Notes: generated from the letters alone by a model not told the origin. Counted from the stretch's first letter, positions 27,622-36,754 are shown. The stretch: 53,241 nucleotides of DNA from an uncultured Bacteroidota bacterium (GCA_902580855.1 CACHMF010000008.1:1-53241), one strand, 5' to 3'. A program made the numbers and translations.

Positions 27622-28347
27622 ATGAAAAATTGGTTCGCTACATGGTTTAATACACCTTACTACCATCTTTTATATAAAGATAGAAATCAGTCGGAGGCAG
27701 AGCATTTCATTAATCATTTACTCAAACAGCTAAAACCATCTGAAGAAGCAATTTTTTTAGATGTGGCTTGTGGAAAAGGAAGACATTCCAAGTTAATACA
27801 CCGAAATGGTTTTAATATTCATGGAATTGATTTATCCATAGAAAGTATAAAAGAAGCAAATAAAGATATTTGTGAAAACTTGCATTTTCAACAACATGAT
27901 ATGCGTGAAATTTATCTAGAAAACTATTTTGATTATGTTTTAAATTTATTCACAAGCTTTGGTTATTTCGAAAAAGATAACGATAATCAAAAAGCAATTA
28001 ATGCAATGGCAAAAAACCTTAAAAAGGGAGGTAAACTCATAATTGACTTCATGAACTCTAAAAAAGTTATTACAAAACTAGTAGAAGAAGAAGTTAAAAC
28101 CATTGAGAATATTGATTTTAACATCAAACGAAAAGTAGAAAACGGATTTATCTTAAAAGATATTCATTTTATAGATGCTAATAAAAACCACCATTACCAA
28201 GAAAAAGTACAAGCATTAACCTTGGACAATTTCAGCCATTATCTTCAAAAAGCAGGAATGAATGTTGTAGATTTGTGGGGTGATTACGAACTTAATGATT
28301 TTAATGTTTTACATTCAGATCGCTTAATAATTGTAGCTCAAAAATGA
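27622..28347 (+). CDS. class I SAM-dependent methyltransferase
   Basis: A 241-residue methyltransferase of the UbiE/Methyltransf_25 kind. The SAM motif FLDVACGKGRHSKLIHRNGF is at about 45-65, with an acidic ribose-binding residue in GIDLSIESIKEA. The N-terminus MKNWFATWFNTPYYHLLYK is characteristic of a family widespread in Bacteroidota. The substrate is unknown. I use the ATG at 27622, because an exact -7 box ends 5 nt before it and the 22 extra codons of the tracked ORF overlap the divergent gene's start. It leads an operon with a ZIP transporter and an AAA NTPase, each joined by an ATGA overlap. Confidence 0.88.
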   Translation: MKNWFATWFNTPYYHLLYKDRNQSEAEHFINHLLKQLKPSEEAIFLDVACGKGRHSKLIHRNGFNIHGIDLSIESIKEANKDICENLHFQQHDMREIYLENYFDYVLNLFTSFGYFEKDNDNQKAINAMAKNLKKGGKLIIDFMNSKKVITKLVEEEVKTIENIDFNIKRKVENGFILKDIHFIDANKNHHYQEKVQALTLDNFSHYLQKAGMNVVDLWGDYELNDFNVLHSDRLIIVAQK

Positions 28348-29054
28348 ATCCATTAACATATATTATTCTTTTTGGATCCGTAGTATTCGGTGCTTTAATT
28401 GTGAAGATTTTTAAAGCGCAATCAGGAAAACGCATGAAGTTACTGATTGCATTTAGTGGTGCTTATTTATTTGCTATTACAGTACTACACCTTATCCCAG
28501 AAATTTACCACACCAAAACTGACGGAACGTACATTGGATTATTCATTTTAATAGGGTTTTTCCTACAGATTATTTTGGAGCATTTCTCTCAAGGCATTGA
28601 GCACGGGCACGCACACTTACATGGAAGTGTTCCAGTCAGTATGATGATAGGGCTTTGTATACATGCATTTTTAGAAGGAATGCCTTTGGGAGATCATGTA
28701 CATCACCATCATCACCACACACACGATGCTCTTTTAACGGGAATTGCACTACATAAAATCCCCGTCAGCATTGTGTTATTGAGCATGTTCATCCACAATG
28801 GTATGAAAAAAACATACGCATATGCCTTACTCTTCTTGTTTGCCATCATGTCCCCACTAGGTGCATTTGTAAGTAATTACATCAGCCATATTGGACAGTT
28901 TTACGATGAGATAATGGCTATTGTAGTAGGTATTTTCTTACACATTTCTACAACCATCTTATTTGAAAGCAGCGAAGGACACCACTTCAACACACAAAAA
29001 ATGGTGGCTATCATTTTGGGTGCTGGAATAGCACTATTGGGTATGGTTATATGA
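28344..29054 (+). CDS. ZIP-family divalent metal transporter
   Basis: A 236-residue inner-membrane protein with about seven or eight hydrophobic segments. Two conserved ZIP transport motifs are visible: IGLCIHAFLEGMPLGD (TM4) and GIALHKIPVSIVLLS (TM5), whose His and Glu side chains form the metal site. A His-rich loop (HVHHHHHHTH) and HGHAHLH lie on either side, as expected for zinc or iron carriers. It probably imports Zn2+ or Fe2+; the exact metal cannot be read. It is in the middle of a three-gene operon with 4-nt overlaps at both ends. Confidence 0.9.
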   Translation: MNPLTYIILFGSVVFGALIVKIFKAQSGKRMKLLIAFSGAYLFAITVLHLIPEIYHTKTDGTYIGLFILIGFFLQIILEHFSQGIEHGHAHLHGSVPVSMMIGLCIHAFLEGMPLGDHVHHHHHHTHDALLTGIALHKIPVSIVLLSMFIHNGMKKTYAYALLFLFAIMSPLGAFVSNYISHIGQFYDEIMAIVVGIFLHISTTILFESSEGHHFNTQKMVAIILGAGIALLGMVI

Positions 29055-29557
29055 TACAACGCTTCATCATTACAGGTGGGCCTGCTACTGGAAAAAGTAG
29101 CATTATTGAATATTTTCAACAAATAGGACACCCTTGCTTTGAAGAAGTTTCTAGAGGAATCATTCAGGATCAAAACATACAAACTTCGGCTAAGAACTTC
29201 GATTTTGAAGCCGCTGTCTTTCAAGAGCGAAAAACACAGTATTTAGCCGCTAAAAAACTACATTTTTACGATAGAAGCATGTTGGATGGATTAGCCTATA
29301 TGAAGTTGCAAAACATATCCATCCCACAGCAGATGCTAACAGACTTAACAACACACCGCTACGAATCAAAAGTTTTTATAGCTCCAGCATGGGAGGAAAT
29401 ATATCACCAAGATTCCGAACGACTTGAAAGTTTTGAAGAAGCTATTGCTATTGATAAATCTTTGCGAGAGATCTATCAGTCATTTGGTTATGAGTTAGTT
29501 GAAATACCACTCACTACTGTAGAAGAAAGGGTGAAGTTTATTCTTTCTCAAATCTAA
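29051..29557 (+). CDS. AAA_28/NadR-like P-loop NTPase
   Basis: A 168-residue P-loop protein with Walker A GGPATGKSSI at residues 9-18. A central YDRSMLDGLAYMKL and FIAPAWEEIY match the AAA_28 family, which is related to the kinase domain of NadR. Members may phosphorylate small molecules, but no substrate is established for stand-alone forms. It is the last gene of the methyltransferase-ZIP operon, joined by an ATGA overlap. recQ starts 17 nt later with its own promoter-like element. Confidence 0.82.
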   Translation: MIQRFIITGGPATGKSSIIEYFQQIGHPCFEEVSRGIIQDQNIQTSAKNFDFEAAVFQERKTQYLAAKKLHFYDRSMLDGLAYMKLQNISIPQQMLTDLTTHRYESKVFIAPAWEEIYHQDSERLESFEEAIAIDKSLREIYQSFGYELVEIPLTTVEERVKFILSQI

Positions 29558-29561
29558 TCCT

Positions 29562-29569
29562 TATATTCG
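29562..29569 (+). promoter_or_regulatory. -7-like box at the recQ start
   Basis: TATATTCG (one mismatch to TAnnTTTG) ends 6 nt before the ATG at 29575, implying a leaderless recQ transcript and excluding the GTG at 29569. Confidence 0.4.
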
Positions 29570-29574
29570 TGGGT

Positions 29575-31479
29575 ATGCTCAGCCCACTGCAAATACTTAC
29601 CAAATATTGGGGATTCAACTCCTTCCGTTCTTCACAGGAAGAAATCATCAATGAAGTATTGGCTGGACGAGACACTTTAGCGCTACTCCCTACCGGAGGA
29701 GGTAAATCCATTTGCTATCAAGTGCCAGGTATGATGCAAGACGGTATTTGCTTGGTTGTATCTCCCCTCATTGCTTTGATGAAAGACCAGGTGTCTTCAT
29801 TACAATCAAAAGGAATAAAAGCCATGGCTTTAACTTCTGGCATGACACTATCCGAAGTAGACATTGCGCTAGACAACTGCATCTATGGAAGTTTCAAATT
29901 TCTTTACCTCTCTCCTGAGCGTTTACAAAACATAATGGTACAAGAACGACTCAAGAAAATGCACATCAATCTTATTGCTGTTGATGAGGCGCACTGTATT
30001 TCAGAATGGGGTTACGATTTTAGACCGGTCTATCTGAAAATAGCTGAAATCAGATCGTTTATAGACGCTCCTTTATTAGCACTAACTGCCACAGCAACTC
30101 CTGATGTGGTGGAGGACATACAAAAACAACTCCTATTCAAAGAATCAAATGTATGGCATAAAAGTTTCCTCAGATCAAAACTCTCTTATGTGGTTTTGGA
30201 ACAAGAAGATAAAGACGGGAAATTGTTGCGCGTACTTCAAAGAGTTAAGGGTTCTTGCATAGTTTATTGCAACACACGAAAAGAAACCAAACGCATTTAT
30301 CAGCTTTTACAAGAGCATAATGTATCAGCACATTTTTATCATGGCGGACTAGATATAGTTGATAGAGACACTAAACAAAAGCAATGGCAACAAAATCATG
30401 TACGAGTAATGGTGGCCACCAATGCTTTTGGGATGGGCATAGACAAACCTAATGTACGATTGGTGGTGCATATGCACTTACCTTCTTCTCCAGAAGCATA
30501 TTTTCAAGAAGCAGGGCGTGCTGGAAGAGACGAAAAAATGGCATACGCCATTTTACTCACCAATGGTTTTGATATCAGTCAACTCAAAAAACACATTGAA
30601 GAGCATTATCCTGCATTAGAAGAAATTAGGGGTGTGTACCAACATTTAGCTAATCATTTACAAATTGCTATTGGCTCTGCTGAAGGAGAGAGTTTTGAGT
30701 TTCATTTGCAAGAATTTTGCGACAAGTACAAATTACCACCTCTTAAAACCTATAACACACTTAAACTTTTAGAGCGCGAAGGATACATCAAACTAACGGA
30801 TGCTGTGCGACAACCCTCTCGTATACACTTCAAGATAAAACACGGAGAGCTTTATCAGTTTCAAATAGGAAACCCAATTTACGATCGTTTGGTTAAAACC
30901 ATTTTACGCTCTTACGGAGATGTTTTTGATAGCTTCACCAAAATTCAGGAAAGTATACTTGCTAAGCGCTCTGGACATAGCACACAAGAGGTAAAATACT
31001 ACCTTCAGAAATTACACAACATGAATATTCTGGAGTATTTACCTCAAAATAGTACACCTAAAATATTCTTCAGCATGTCGCGTGTAGATGCTAAAATGCT
31101 TCCTATATCAAAAGAAATATTGGTAAAACGAAAGTCAATTGAAGAGGGTAAAGCAGCAGTTATAGTTGCTTATGTGCAAAATAAATATCGTTGCCGGTCC
31201 TCATTCCTTCTAGATTATTTTGGCGAAGAAAAACTAGTTCGATGTGGTATTTGCGATGTGTGCTTAGAGCTTAACAAACTAGAAATAAACGATTTTGAAT
31301 TTGAAAAAATAGCACGTGCTATTGAGAACCTAATCACTGAAAACCCCATGAGAACTAATGATATAATCTTAAAAATAGTAGATTTTAAAGAGCGAAAAAT
31401 AATTCAAGTTATTCAGTTTTTACATGATAACGGACAGCTTGAATTTACAGAAGATGAAAAACTAATTTGGGTGCATTAA
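29575..31479 (+). CDS. recQ: ATP-dependent DNA helicase RecQ
   Basis: A 634-residue 3'-5' superfamily 2 helicase acting in recombinational repair and fork restart. Motifs: GGGKSICYQ (I), VDEAHCISEWGYDFRP (II plus the RecQ aromatic-rich loop), LTATATPDV (III) and QEAGRAGRD (VI). A zinc-binding segment is near residues 530-560, with CRSSFLLDYFGEE and CGICDVC. The RQC-like winged helix is reduced, and no clear HRDC domain is visible; this short C-terminus is common for a Flavobacteria RecQ form. The tracked start is a GTG lying in a promoter-like element; I choose the ATG two codons downstream, where homologues start (MLSPLQILTKYWGF). Confidence 0.94.
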   Translation: MLSPLQILTKYWGFNSFRSSQEEIINEVLAGRDTLALLPTGGGKSICYQVPGMMQDGICLVVSPLIALMKDQVSSLQSKGIKAMALTSGMTLSEVDIALDNCIYGSFKFLYLSPERLQNIMVQERLKKMHINLIAVDEAHCISEWGYDFRPVYLKIAEIRSFIDAPLLALTATATPDVVEDIQKQLLFKESNVWHKSFLRSKLSYVVLEQEDKDGKLLRVLQRVKGSCIVYCNTRKETKRIYQLLQEHNVSAHFYHGGLDIVDRDTKQKQWQQNHVRVMVATNAFGMGIDKPNVRLVVHMHLPSSPEAYFQEAGRAGRDEKMAYAILLTNGFDISQLKKHIEEHYPALEEIRGVYQHLANHLQIAIGSAEGESFEFHLQEFCDKYKLPPLKTYNTLKLLEREGYIKLTDAVRQPSRIHFKIKHGELYQFQIGNPIYDRLVKTILRSYGDVFDSFTKIQESILAKRSGHSTQEVKYYLQKLHNMNILEYLPQNSTPKIFFSMSRVDAKMLPISKEILVKRKSIEEGKAAVIVAYVQNKYRCRSSFLLDYFGEEKLVRCGICDVCLELNKLEINDFEFEKIARAIENLITENPMRTNDIILKIVDFKERKIIQVIQFLHDNGQLEFTEDEKLIWVH

Positions 31480-31485
31480 TTTCTT

Positions 31486-31493
31486 TAATTTTG
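31486..31493 (+). promoter_or_regulatory. promoter of fmt-trmH
   Basis: TAATTTTG, exact TAnnTTTG, 19 nt before the fmt ATG; a TTG at 31467-31469 lies 16 nt upstream of the box. Confidence 0.55.
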
Positions 31494-31511
31494 AAAACAA
31501 ATATTTTCTAG

Positions 31512-32447
31512 ATGAATAATTTGCGCATTGTATTCATGGGAACCCCAAATTTTGCTACAGCTTCTTTACAAGCTTTGGTAGAAAAAAATTACAATGTAGT
31601 GGGTGTTATAACCGTTCCTGACAAACCAGCTGGCCGAGGACAAAAACTGCGTTGTTCTTCTGTAAAAGAGTATGCTATTTCGCAAAATATACCAATTTTA
31701 CAACCAAATAATTTAAAAGATGAATCTTTTTTATTAAAACTAAAAATTTTAAATCCTGATATACAAGTAGTTGTAGCTTTTCGAATGTTACCTGAAGTAG
31801 TTTGGAATATTCCTAAACATGGTACTTTCAACCTACACGCCTCACTTCTACCAAAATACAGAGGTGCAGCGCCTATCAATTGGGCCATTATCAATGGAGA
31901 TACATCAAGTGGTGTAACCACCTTTTTCATTGAACATCAAATTGATACAGGAAACATCATTTTTCAAGAGAAAGTTAGTATAGAAACAGATGATGATGCG
32001 GGTATTTTACATGATAAACTGATGCGAATTGGCAGTCAATTAGTCTGTAAAACTATTGATTCTATTGCAGAGGACAAAGCTCCTAATATAAAGCAAGAAG
32101 GAACAGCAACAAAAGCTCCTAAAATATATAAAGATACATGTCAAATAGACTGGTATAAAGACTTACACACTATACAAAATCATATCCGTGGCCTATCGCC
32201 TTATCCTGGTGCTTGGACTACCCTAAGTAATGGAAAAAGTTTAAAGGTATACAAAAGCAGTAAAGAAGAAAGTCCGCATGAAGCAAAAATAGGTAGCATT
32301 TTAACAGATGGAAAAAGCCATTTTAAAGTAGCTGTAAATGATGGTTTTATTCATTTAAAGGAAATACAGTTAGCCGGTAAAAAACGTATGGCTATTTCGG
32401 ATTTTTTGCGAGGATTTGAAATGAATGAAACACTCACTGTTCAGTGA
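31512..32447 (+). CDS. fmt: methionyl-tRNA formyltransferase
   Basis: A 311-residue enzyme that formylates Met-tRNAfMet with 10-formyl-tetrahydrofolate for translation initiation. The N-terminal catalytic domain (MGTPNFATASLQAL) carries the active-site string NLHASLLPKYRGAAPINWAI, with the catalytic Asn-His pair and a downstream Asp in HQIDTGNI. The C-terminal OB-like tRNA-binding domain begins near residue 205 (GLSPYPGAWT). It has a good promoter and is joined to trmH by a GTGA overlap. Confidence 0.97.
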   Translation: MNNLRIVFMGTPNFATASLQALVEKNYNVVGVITVPDKPAGRGQKLRCSSVKEYAISQNIPILQPNNLKDESFLLKLKILNPDIQVVVAFRMLPEVVWNIPKHGTFNLHASLLPKYRGAAPINWAIINGDTSSGVTTFFIEHQIDTGNIIFQEKVSIETDDDAGILHDKLMRIGSQLVCKTIDSIAEDKAPNIKQEGTATKAPKIYKDTCQIDWYKDLHTIQNHIRGLSPYPGAWTTLSNGKSLKVYKSSKEESPHEAKIGSILTDGKSHFKVAVNDGFIHLKEIQLAGKKRMAISDFLRGFEMNETLTVQ

Positions 32448-33121
32448 AAGAATTAATCATACATCTTAGCTCTTTGGTAACAGAAGATCGTTGGAACCGC
32501 TTTCAAAAGGTGTTAATGGAGCGTACCCAATATATTACTATCGTTTTAGAAAACATTTATCAACCCCTAAATGCTAGTGCGGTATTACGTTCAGCTGATT
32601 GCTTTGGAATACAAGATGTACATGTAATTGAAAATAATAATGATTTTATACCTGATAGAGAAGTAGCGATGGGCTCTTCAAGATGGCTAAACATAAGGCG
32701 GTACAATGAGGAAGAAAATAACACTATCCAATGCATCCAAAAGCTAAAAAAAGATGGATACCGTATAATAGCTACCACTCCTCACAAAAGCGATAGAAAC
32801 CTTCAGGATTTTGATCTCACAAAAGGAAAAATAGCGCTTGTCTTTGGTACAGAAATGGAAGGACTAACAGATATTGTCTTAGAAGAAGCAGATGAATATT
32901 TAAAAATACCCATGTACGGATTTACCGAAAGTTTTAACCTATCAGTAGCAGCAGCTGTTTGTTTGCAACACCTCAGCCAACAGTTGCGTAAAGAAAACAT
33001 TAATTGGCAACTAGATGATGCAGCTAAAGAAGAAACTTTACTAAACTGGCTTCGATATTCCATAGACCGGTCAGAAATCGTAGAAGAAGATTTTTGGAAG
33101 AATAGGACCTTAAGGAGCTAA
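32444..33121 (+). CDS. trmH: SpoU/TrmH-family tRNA 2'-O-methyltransferase
   Basis: A 225-residue trefoil-knot (SPOUT) methyltransferase that most likely methylates the 2'-OH of G18 in the tRNA D-loop. The three SpoU motifs are visible: NASAVLRSADCFGI (with the catalytic Arg), ALVFGTEMEGLTD and IPMYGFTESFNLSVAAAV. Overall it aligns well with E. coli TrmH, including the N- and C-terminal helical extensions that distinguish it from TrmL. It starts with GTG overlapping the fmt stop. Its last 12 nt overlap the convergent pdxH gene. Confidence 0.85.
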   Translation: MKELIIHLSSLVTEDRWNRFQKVLMERTQYITIVLENIYQPLNASAVLRSADCFGIQDVHVIENNNDFIPDREVAMGSSRWLNIRRYNEEENNTIQCIQKLKKDGYRIIATTPHKSDRNLQDFDLTKGKIALVFGTEMEGLTDIVLEEADEYLKIPMYGFTESFNLSVAAAVCLQHLSQQLRKENINWQLDDAAKEETLLNWLRYSIDRSEIVEEDFWKNRTLRS

Positions 33122-33745
33122 CCTAACAGCAATCCACTTACTCTCAACAAAGTGGAAAGAGAAACGGTCGTGCAAACGATTATTGCGCCCTTGCCAAAAT
33201 TCGATTTTTTGTGGTTTAACTAAATAGCCACCCCAATGAGTAGGTCGTGGCACATATTCAGGGAATTTTTCAGAAAACTGTAAGTATCGTTCTTCCAAGA
33301 TTGCTCTAGATTCTAAACTACTACTTTGCTCGGAAGCCCAAGCGCCAACTCGACTTTTATAGGGTCTACTTTGAAAATAAGCATCTGACTCTGCTTTAGA
33401 AACTTTTTCAACCACACCTTGTATTCGAACTTGCTTTTCTAAAGAAGGCCAAAAAAAATTGAGTGCTACTTTTGGGTTTAATTCCATCTCTTGTCCTTTC
33501 TGACTTTTGTAATTCGTAAAGAATACAAAACCTTTATCACTAACTTCTTTCAGTAGCAAAACTCTACTACTTGGAAAAGTATTTGCAGTTACAGTAGATA
33601 ATGTAAAAGCATTCGCATCTGACTCAATAGAATCCATCGCTTCATGTAACCAAATGTCAAAAAGTTGAATAGGATTTTCAGGTAAATCCTTACGGTTTAA
33701 CTCGTGTTTACTATAGTCCGTTCTGTAATCCTTAATACCACTCAT
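33110..33745 (-). CDS. pdxH: pyridoxamine 5'-phosphate oxidase
   Basis: A 211-residue FMN enzyme that oxidises pyridoxamine or pyridoxine phosphate to pyridoxal 5'-phosphate, the last step of vitamin B6 supply. The family pattern DYRTDYSKHELNRKDLPENP, the FMN-contacting SSRVLLLKEV and FFTNYKSQKGQEM, and the C-terminal WIAVRLAP are all present. The tracked start is a TTG at 33757; I use the ATG at 33745, since an exact -7 box (TAAATTTG, 33755-33762) overlaps the former. It is divergent from ispH, with adjacent promoter boxes, and tail-to-tail with trmH. Confidence 0.94.
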   Translation of the reverse strand: MSGIKDYRTDYSKHELNRKDLPENPIQLFDIWLHEAMDSIESDANAFTLSTVTANTFPSSRVLLLKEVSDKGFVFFTNYKSQKGQEMELNPKVALNFFWPSLEKQVRIQGVVEKVSKAESDAYFQSRPYKSRVGAWASEQSSSLESRAILEERYLQFSEKFPEYVPRPTHWGGYLVKPQKIEFWQGRNNRLHDRFSFHFVESKWIAVRLAP

Positions 33746-33754
33746 AAAGCAATT

Positions 33755-33762
33755 CAAATTTA
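33755..33762 (-). promoter_or_regulatory. -7 box for pdxH
   Basis: TAAATTTG on the minus strand, exact match, ending 10 nt before the pdxH ATG. It lies 2 bp from the ispH box on the other strand. Confidence 0.55.
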
Positions 33763-33764
33763 AC

Positions 33765-33772
33765 TATTTTTG
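33765..33772 (+). promoter_or_regulatory. -7 box for ispH
   Basis: TATTTTTG, exact TAnnTTTG, 21 nt before the ispH ATG and back to back with the pdxH box. Confidence 0.55.
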
Positions 33773-33792
33773 CATGTATATATCTGCACTAA

Positions 33793-35016
33793 ATGAAAAA
33801 TTTCGAAATACCCAATTTCTATCGATCCCCTATCATTAGTACAATTAAGAAGAGTCGTAAAGAATTGGATCCTAAGAAGAAAGACTTCTCTCCAACTATT
33901 GTTGATTTTGGGCCAGTACAATTTCACTTAGCTAGACACTTTGGTTTTTGCTATGGTGTAGAAAATGCTATTGAAATTTCTTACAGAGCTATAGAAGAAA
34001 ACCCAAACAAAAATATTTATCTCTTGAGCCAAATGATACACAACCCAACTGTAAATGATGACTTACAAGCAAAGGGATTGAAATTTATTATGGATACACA
34101 AGGGAAACAACTAATTGCTTGGGATGATATTACTAGTGATGATGTAGTAGTGACCCCAGCTTTTGGAACAACCATAGAAATACAAGAATTACTAGAAAAA
34201 AAAGGAGTTTCCTTGCAAAAATATGATACCACTTGTCCTTTTGTAACCCGTGTTTGGAAAAAAGCCGAAAACATTGGAAAAAAGGACTTTACCATTATCA
34301 TACACGGCAAGTATAGGCATGAGGAAACAAGAGCTACTTTCTCACACTCCAACCAAAATTCCCCATCTCTAGTTATTCGTGATATGGAAGAAGCAAAATT
34401 GCTATCTGAATTTATTATTGGAACTAGAAAGAAAGAAGAGTTTTATAAGCTATTTAAAGATAAACACTCTAAAGGTTTTGATCCTGAAAAGGATTTAGCA
34501 AAAATTGGTGTAGTAAATCAAACAACCATGTTAGCTAGCGAAACAGAGGGCATTTCAGAGTTCTTGAAATCGGCTATCATTGAGCGATATGATGAGGAAA
34601 ATTTCAAAGACCACTTTGCAGATACAAGAGATACACTTTGCTATGCTACCAACGAGAATCAAAAAGCAACTTACGGCCTTCTAGAAAAAGAAGCTGATTT
34701 AGCAATTGTCGTAGGTGGTTATAATAGCTCCAATACCTCCCATTTAGTAGAACTTTGCCAAGAAAAAGTACCTACATACTTTATTAAATCAGAAGAGGAA
34801 ATTTTATCGGAAGATTTGATACAGCACTACCATTACGAAAGCAAAAAGATACTACAAACACATAACTTCTTACCTGAAAAAAATAAATTAAAAATCATAT
34901 TGACTAGTGGTGCATCTTGTCCAGATGCAATTGTAGATAAAGTACTTCAAAAATTACTCTCATATTTTAAAGGAACACGCTCTATTAAAAGCGTTATAGA
35001 AGAGTTTACTTCATAG
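33793..35016 (+). CDS. ispH: 4-hydroxy-3-methylbut-2-enyl diphosphate reductase
   Basis: A 407-residue [4Fe-4S] enzyme making IPP and DMAPP in the last step of the non-mevalonate isoprenoid pathway. The three cluster cysteines are visible: Cys53 in ARHFGFCYGVENA, one in DTRDTLCYATNENQ and one in SGASCPDAIVD. The EETxAT-like active-site Glu region reads RHEETRATFSHS. It belongs to the long form (about 400 residues, against about 315 in E. coli), similar to plant and cyanobacterial enzymes and seen in other Bacteroidota. Its last 11 nt overlap the convergent cmk gene. Confidence 0.95.
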   Translation: MKNFEIPNFYRSPIISTIKKSRKELDPKKKDFSPTIVDFGPVQFHLARHFGFCYGVENAIEISYRAIEENPNKNIYLLSQMIHNPTVNDDLQAKGLKFIMDTQGKQLIAWDDITSDDVVVTPAFGTTIEIQELLEKKGVSLQKYDTTCPFVTRVWKKAENIGKKDFTIIIHGKYRHEETRATFSHSNQNSPSLVIRDMEEAKLLSEFIIGTRKKEEFYKLFKDKHSKGFDPEKDLAKIGVVNQTTMLASETEGISEFLKSAIIERYDEENFKDHFADTRDTLCYATNENQKATYGLLEKEADLAIVVGGYNSSNTSHLVELCQEKVPTYFIKSEEEILSEDLIQHYHYESKKILQTHNFLPEKNKLKIILTSGASCPDAIVDKVLQKLLSYFKGTRSIKSVIEEFTS

Positions 35017-35680
35017 CTTGTTCACAATAATTTAGGATACGCTTAAACTGCTCATCAATAGATAGTTTGGTGTTGTCAATAATTATTGCATCCTTTGCTT
35101 GTTTCAAAGGATTTTCTGTGCGTGTACTATCATCAAGATCCCTATCTTCTAGATTTTTTATAATATCCTCTAAAGAAACGTCTTGTAGTTCTGCATGCCT
35201 TCTGTGTGCTCTTTCCTTTAAAGAAGCAGTAATAAATAATTTCAATTCAGCATCTGGAAAAACAACGGTTCCTATATCTCTACCGTCCATTACTACTCCT
35301 CTATGCTGACCTATAGCTTTTTGTATAGACACCATTTTTTCTCTAACTGCTTTGATCTTACTTATCTTACTTACATTCTCAGACACCCACAAACCTCTTA
35401 TTTCCTGTTCCACATTCATACCATTTAAATATGTTTCAGAAACATTTTTGTCGCTGTTATATTGGAAAGAAACTTCTATTTGGTTCAACTCACTTAACAA
35501 TCTTTTTTTATCTATTACGCCATCTAAAATAATTTTCGTTTGTAAGCAGTATAAACAGACTGCTCTGTACATAGCTCCTGTATCAATGTATAAATAAGAA
35601 AAATATTTGGCTAACTGCTTAGCAATTGTACTTTTTCCACATGATGAATGGCCATCTATTGCTATATTTATCTTTTTCAT
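35006..35680 (-). CDS. cmk: cytidylate kinase
   Basis: A 224-residue kinase that phosphorylates CMP and dCMP. The P-loop GHSSCGKST is at residues 9-17. IDTGAMYRAVCLY binds CMP, and MDGRDIGTVVFPDAELK and RDLDDSTRTENPL carry the conserved Arg and Asp residues. The length is typical. Its start overlaps the stop of porQ by 4 nt, so cmk is translated with a T9SS gene; I recall this pairing as conserved in Flavobacteriia. The 3' end overlaps ispH tail-to-tail by 11 nt. Confidence 0.96.
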   Translation of the reverse strand: MKKINIAIDGHSSCGKSTIAKQLAKYFSYLYIDTGAMYRAVCLYCLQTKIILDGVIDKKRLLSELNQIEVSFQYNSDKNVSETYLNGMNVEQEIRGLWVSENVSKISKIKAVREKMVSIQKAIGQHRGVVMDGRDIGTVVFPDAELKLFITASLKERAHRRHAELQDVSLEDIIKNLEDRDLDDSTRTENPLKQAKDAIIIDNTKLSIDEQFKRILNYCEQAMK

Positions 35681-36699
35681 TGGCGTTTGTAAAATTTTGA
35701 AAGATTGGTACCAACGGAGAAATAATTAGGAGCACCTGCTAAATGATATGTTGCTCTACCGTAATTTATGTAAAAATGAGACATTTTAAACCCTACACCC
35801 CAAGAAAAACCCACCATGCCTAAAAAGGAATTAGCGGTAAGTTCATGCCTACGTTGTGCATTATAACCCATGCGTAATTGTAGATATTTACCAATATTTA
35901 GTTCTGCTGAAGTAGTGAAATGACGAAAAAGTTTTTGTCCGAAACTTACTGTGTTTATAAGGTCTTCTCCTGTTACAGGATCGGTTGTAAGTGTTGGATT
36001 ATAATTATAGGTTAAATCCCAAGTTTCTAAATGATTATATCCGATAAAAAAACGAAAAGGTAAATGCTCTAATTTTTTTGATAACCCTATTTTCACCTCA
36101 AAAGGCAATGCTTCATTTTCGCCGTTATAAGAAGTGATTTGCCTACCAATATTTTGTGCTAAAACAGATGCTGAAAATTGACTTTCAGCGTTAAAAAAAG
36201 TAGCTCCTAAATCAGTTGCTATTCCAAAAGATTGGTAGCTTTCTAAATCAGAAAGTAGAAACTTTATAGCTCCGCCGATACTCCAATTTTCATATAGTTG
36301 CTTTCCAAAACCAGCAGTTAGAAGTTGTTCATTTGCTTTAAAAGACCCCAACTCTTCTGCATGTTCGTTTGTATGCGTAAACTGTCCTAAACTTAAAGAC
36401 TGTAAAGATACTCCAACTGTTCCTGCATCTCTGAAAGGAAAAGCATAAGCAAAAGAAACCATGTTGATATCAGAAAAATAGTCCACAAAGTTAAGTGCTA
36501 AACCGTCATTCATATTAGGGTTTAGCAAAGAAGGATTATAAATACCAAAATTTAGATCAGAACTCGAAATAGCAATCGGATTATTCAAGACTGCCATACG
36601 AGAAGAAACAGGGAGTTGCAGAACTTGATATGTAGCGCTCCCTCCTGTTTGCGCCAACAGCAAAGAAGGTAATAATACAAGAAACAAGAGGTGTTTAAG
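35677..36699 (-). CDS. porQ: type IX secretion system protein PorQ
   Basis: A 340-residue outer-membrane beta-barrel protein. It has a signal peptide (MLKHLLFLVLLPSLLLAQ) and the PorQ opening GGSATYQVLQLPVSSRMAVL, followed by NFGIYNPSLLNPNMND and alternating amphipathic strands to a C-terminal YFSVGTNLSKFYKR. PorQ works with PorU, PorV and PorZ in attaching T9SS cargo at the cell surface. The tracked start is a GTG at 36735; the ATG at 36699 gives a normal signal peptide and lies 5 nt after a one-mismatch -7 box (TTACTTTG), so I use it. It heads a porQ-cmk unit. Confidence 0.9.
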   Translation of the reverse strand, partial: LKHLLFLVLLPSLLLAQTGGSATYQVLQLPVSSRMAVLNNPIAISSSDLNFGIYNPSLLNPNMNDGLALNFVDYFSDINMVSFAYAFPFRDAGTVGVSLQSLSLGQFTHTNEHAEELGSFKANEQLLTAGFGKQLYENWSIGGAIKFLLSDLESYQSFGIATDLGATFFNAESQFSASVLAQNIGRQITSYNGENEALPFEVKIGLSKKLEHLPFRFFIGYNHLETWDLTYNYNPTLTTDPVTGEDLINTVSFGQKLFRHFTTSAELNIGKYLQLRMGYNAQRRHELTANSFLGMVGFSWGVGFKMSHFYINYGRATYHLAGAPNYFSVGTNLSKFYKRQ

Positions 36700-36754
36700 C
36701 ATAAGGCAAAGTAACAAATGTTTTAACGATTTCACGAGTTACTTATTACAAAAA

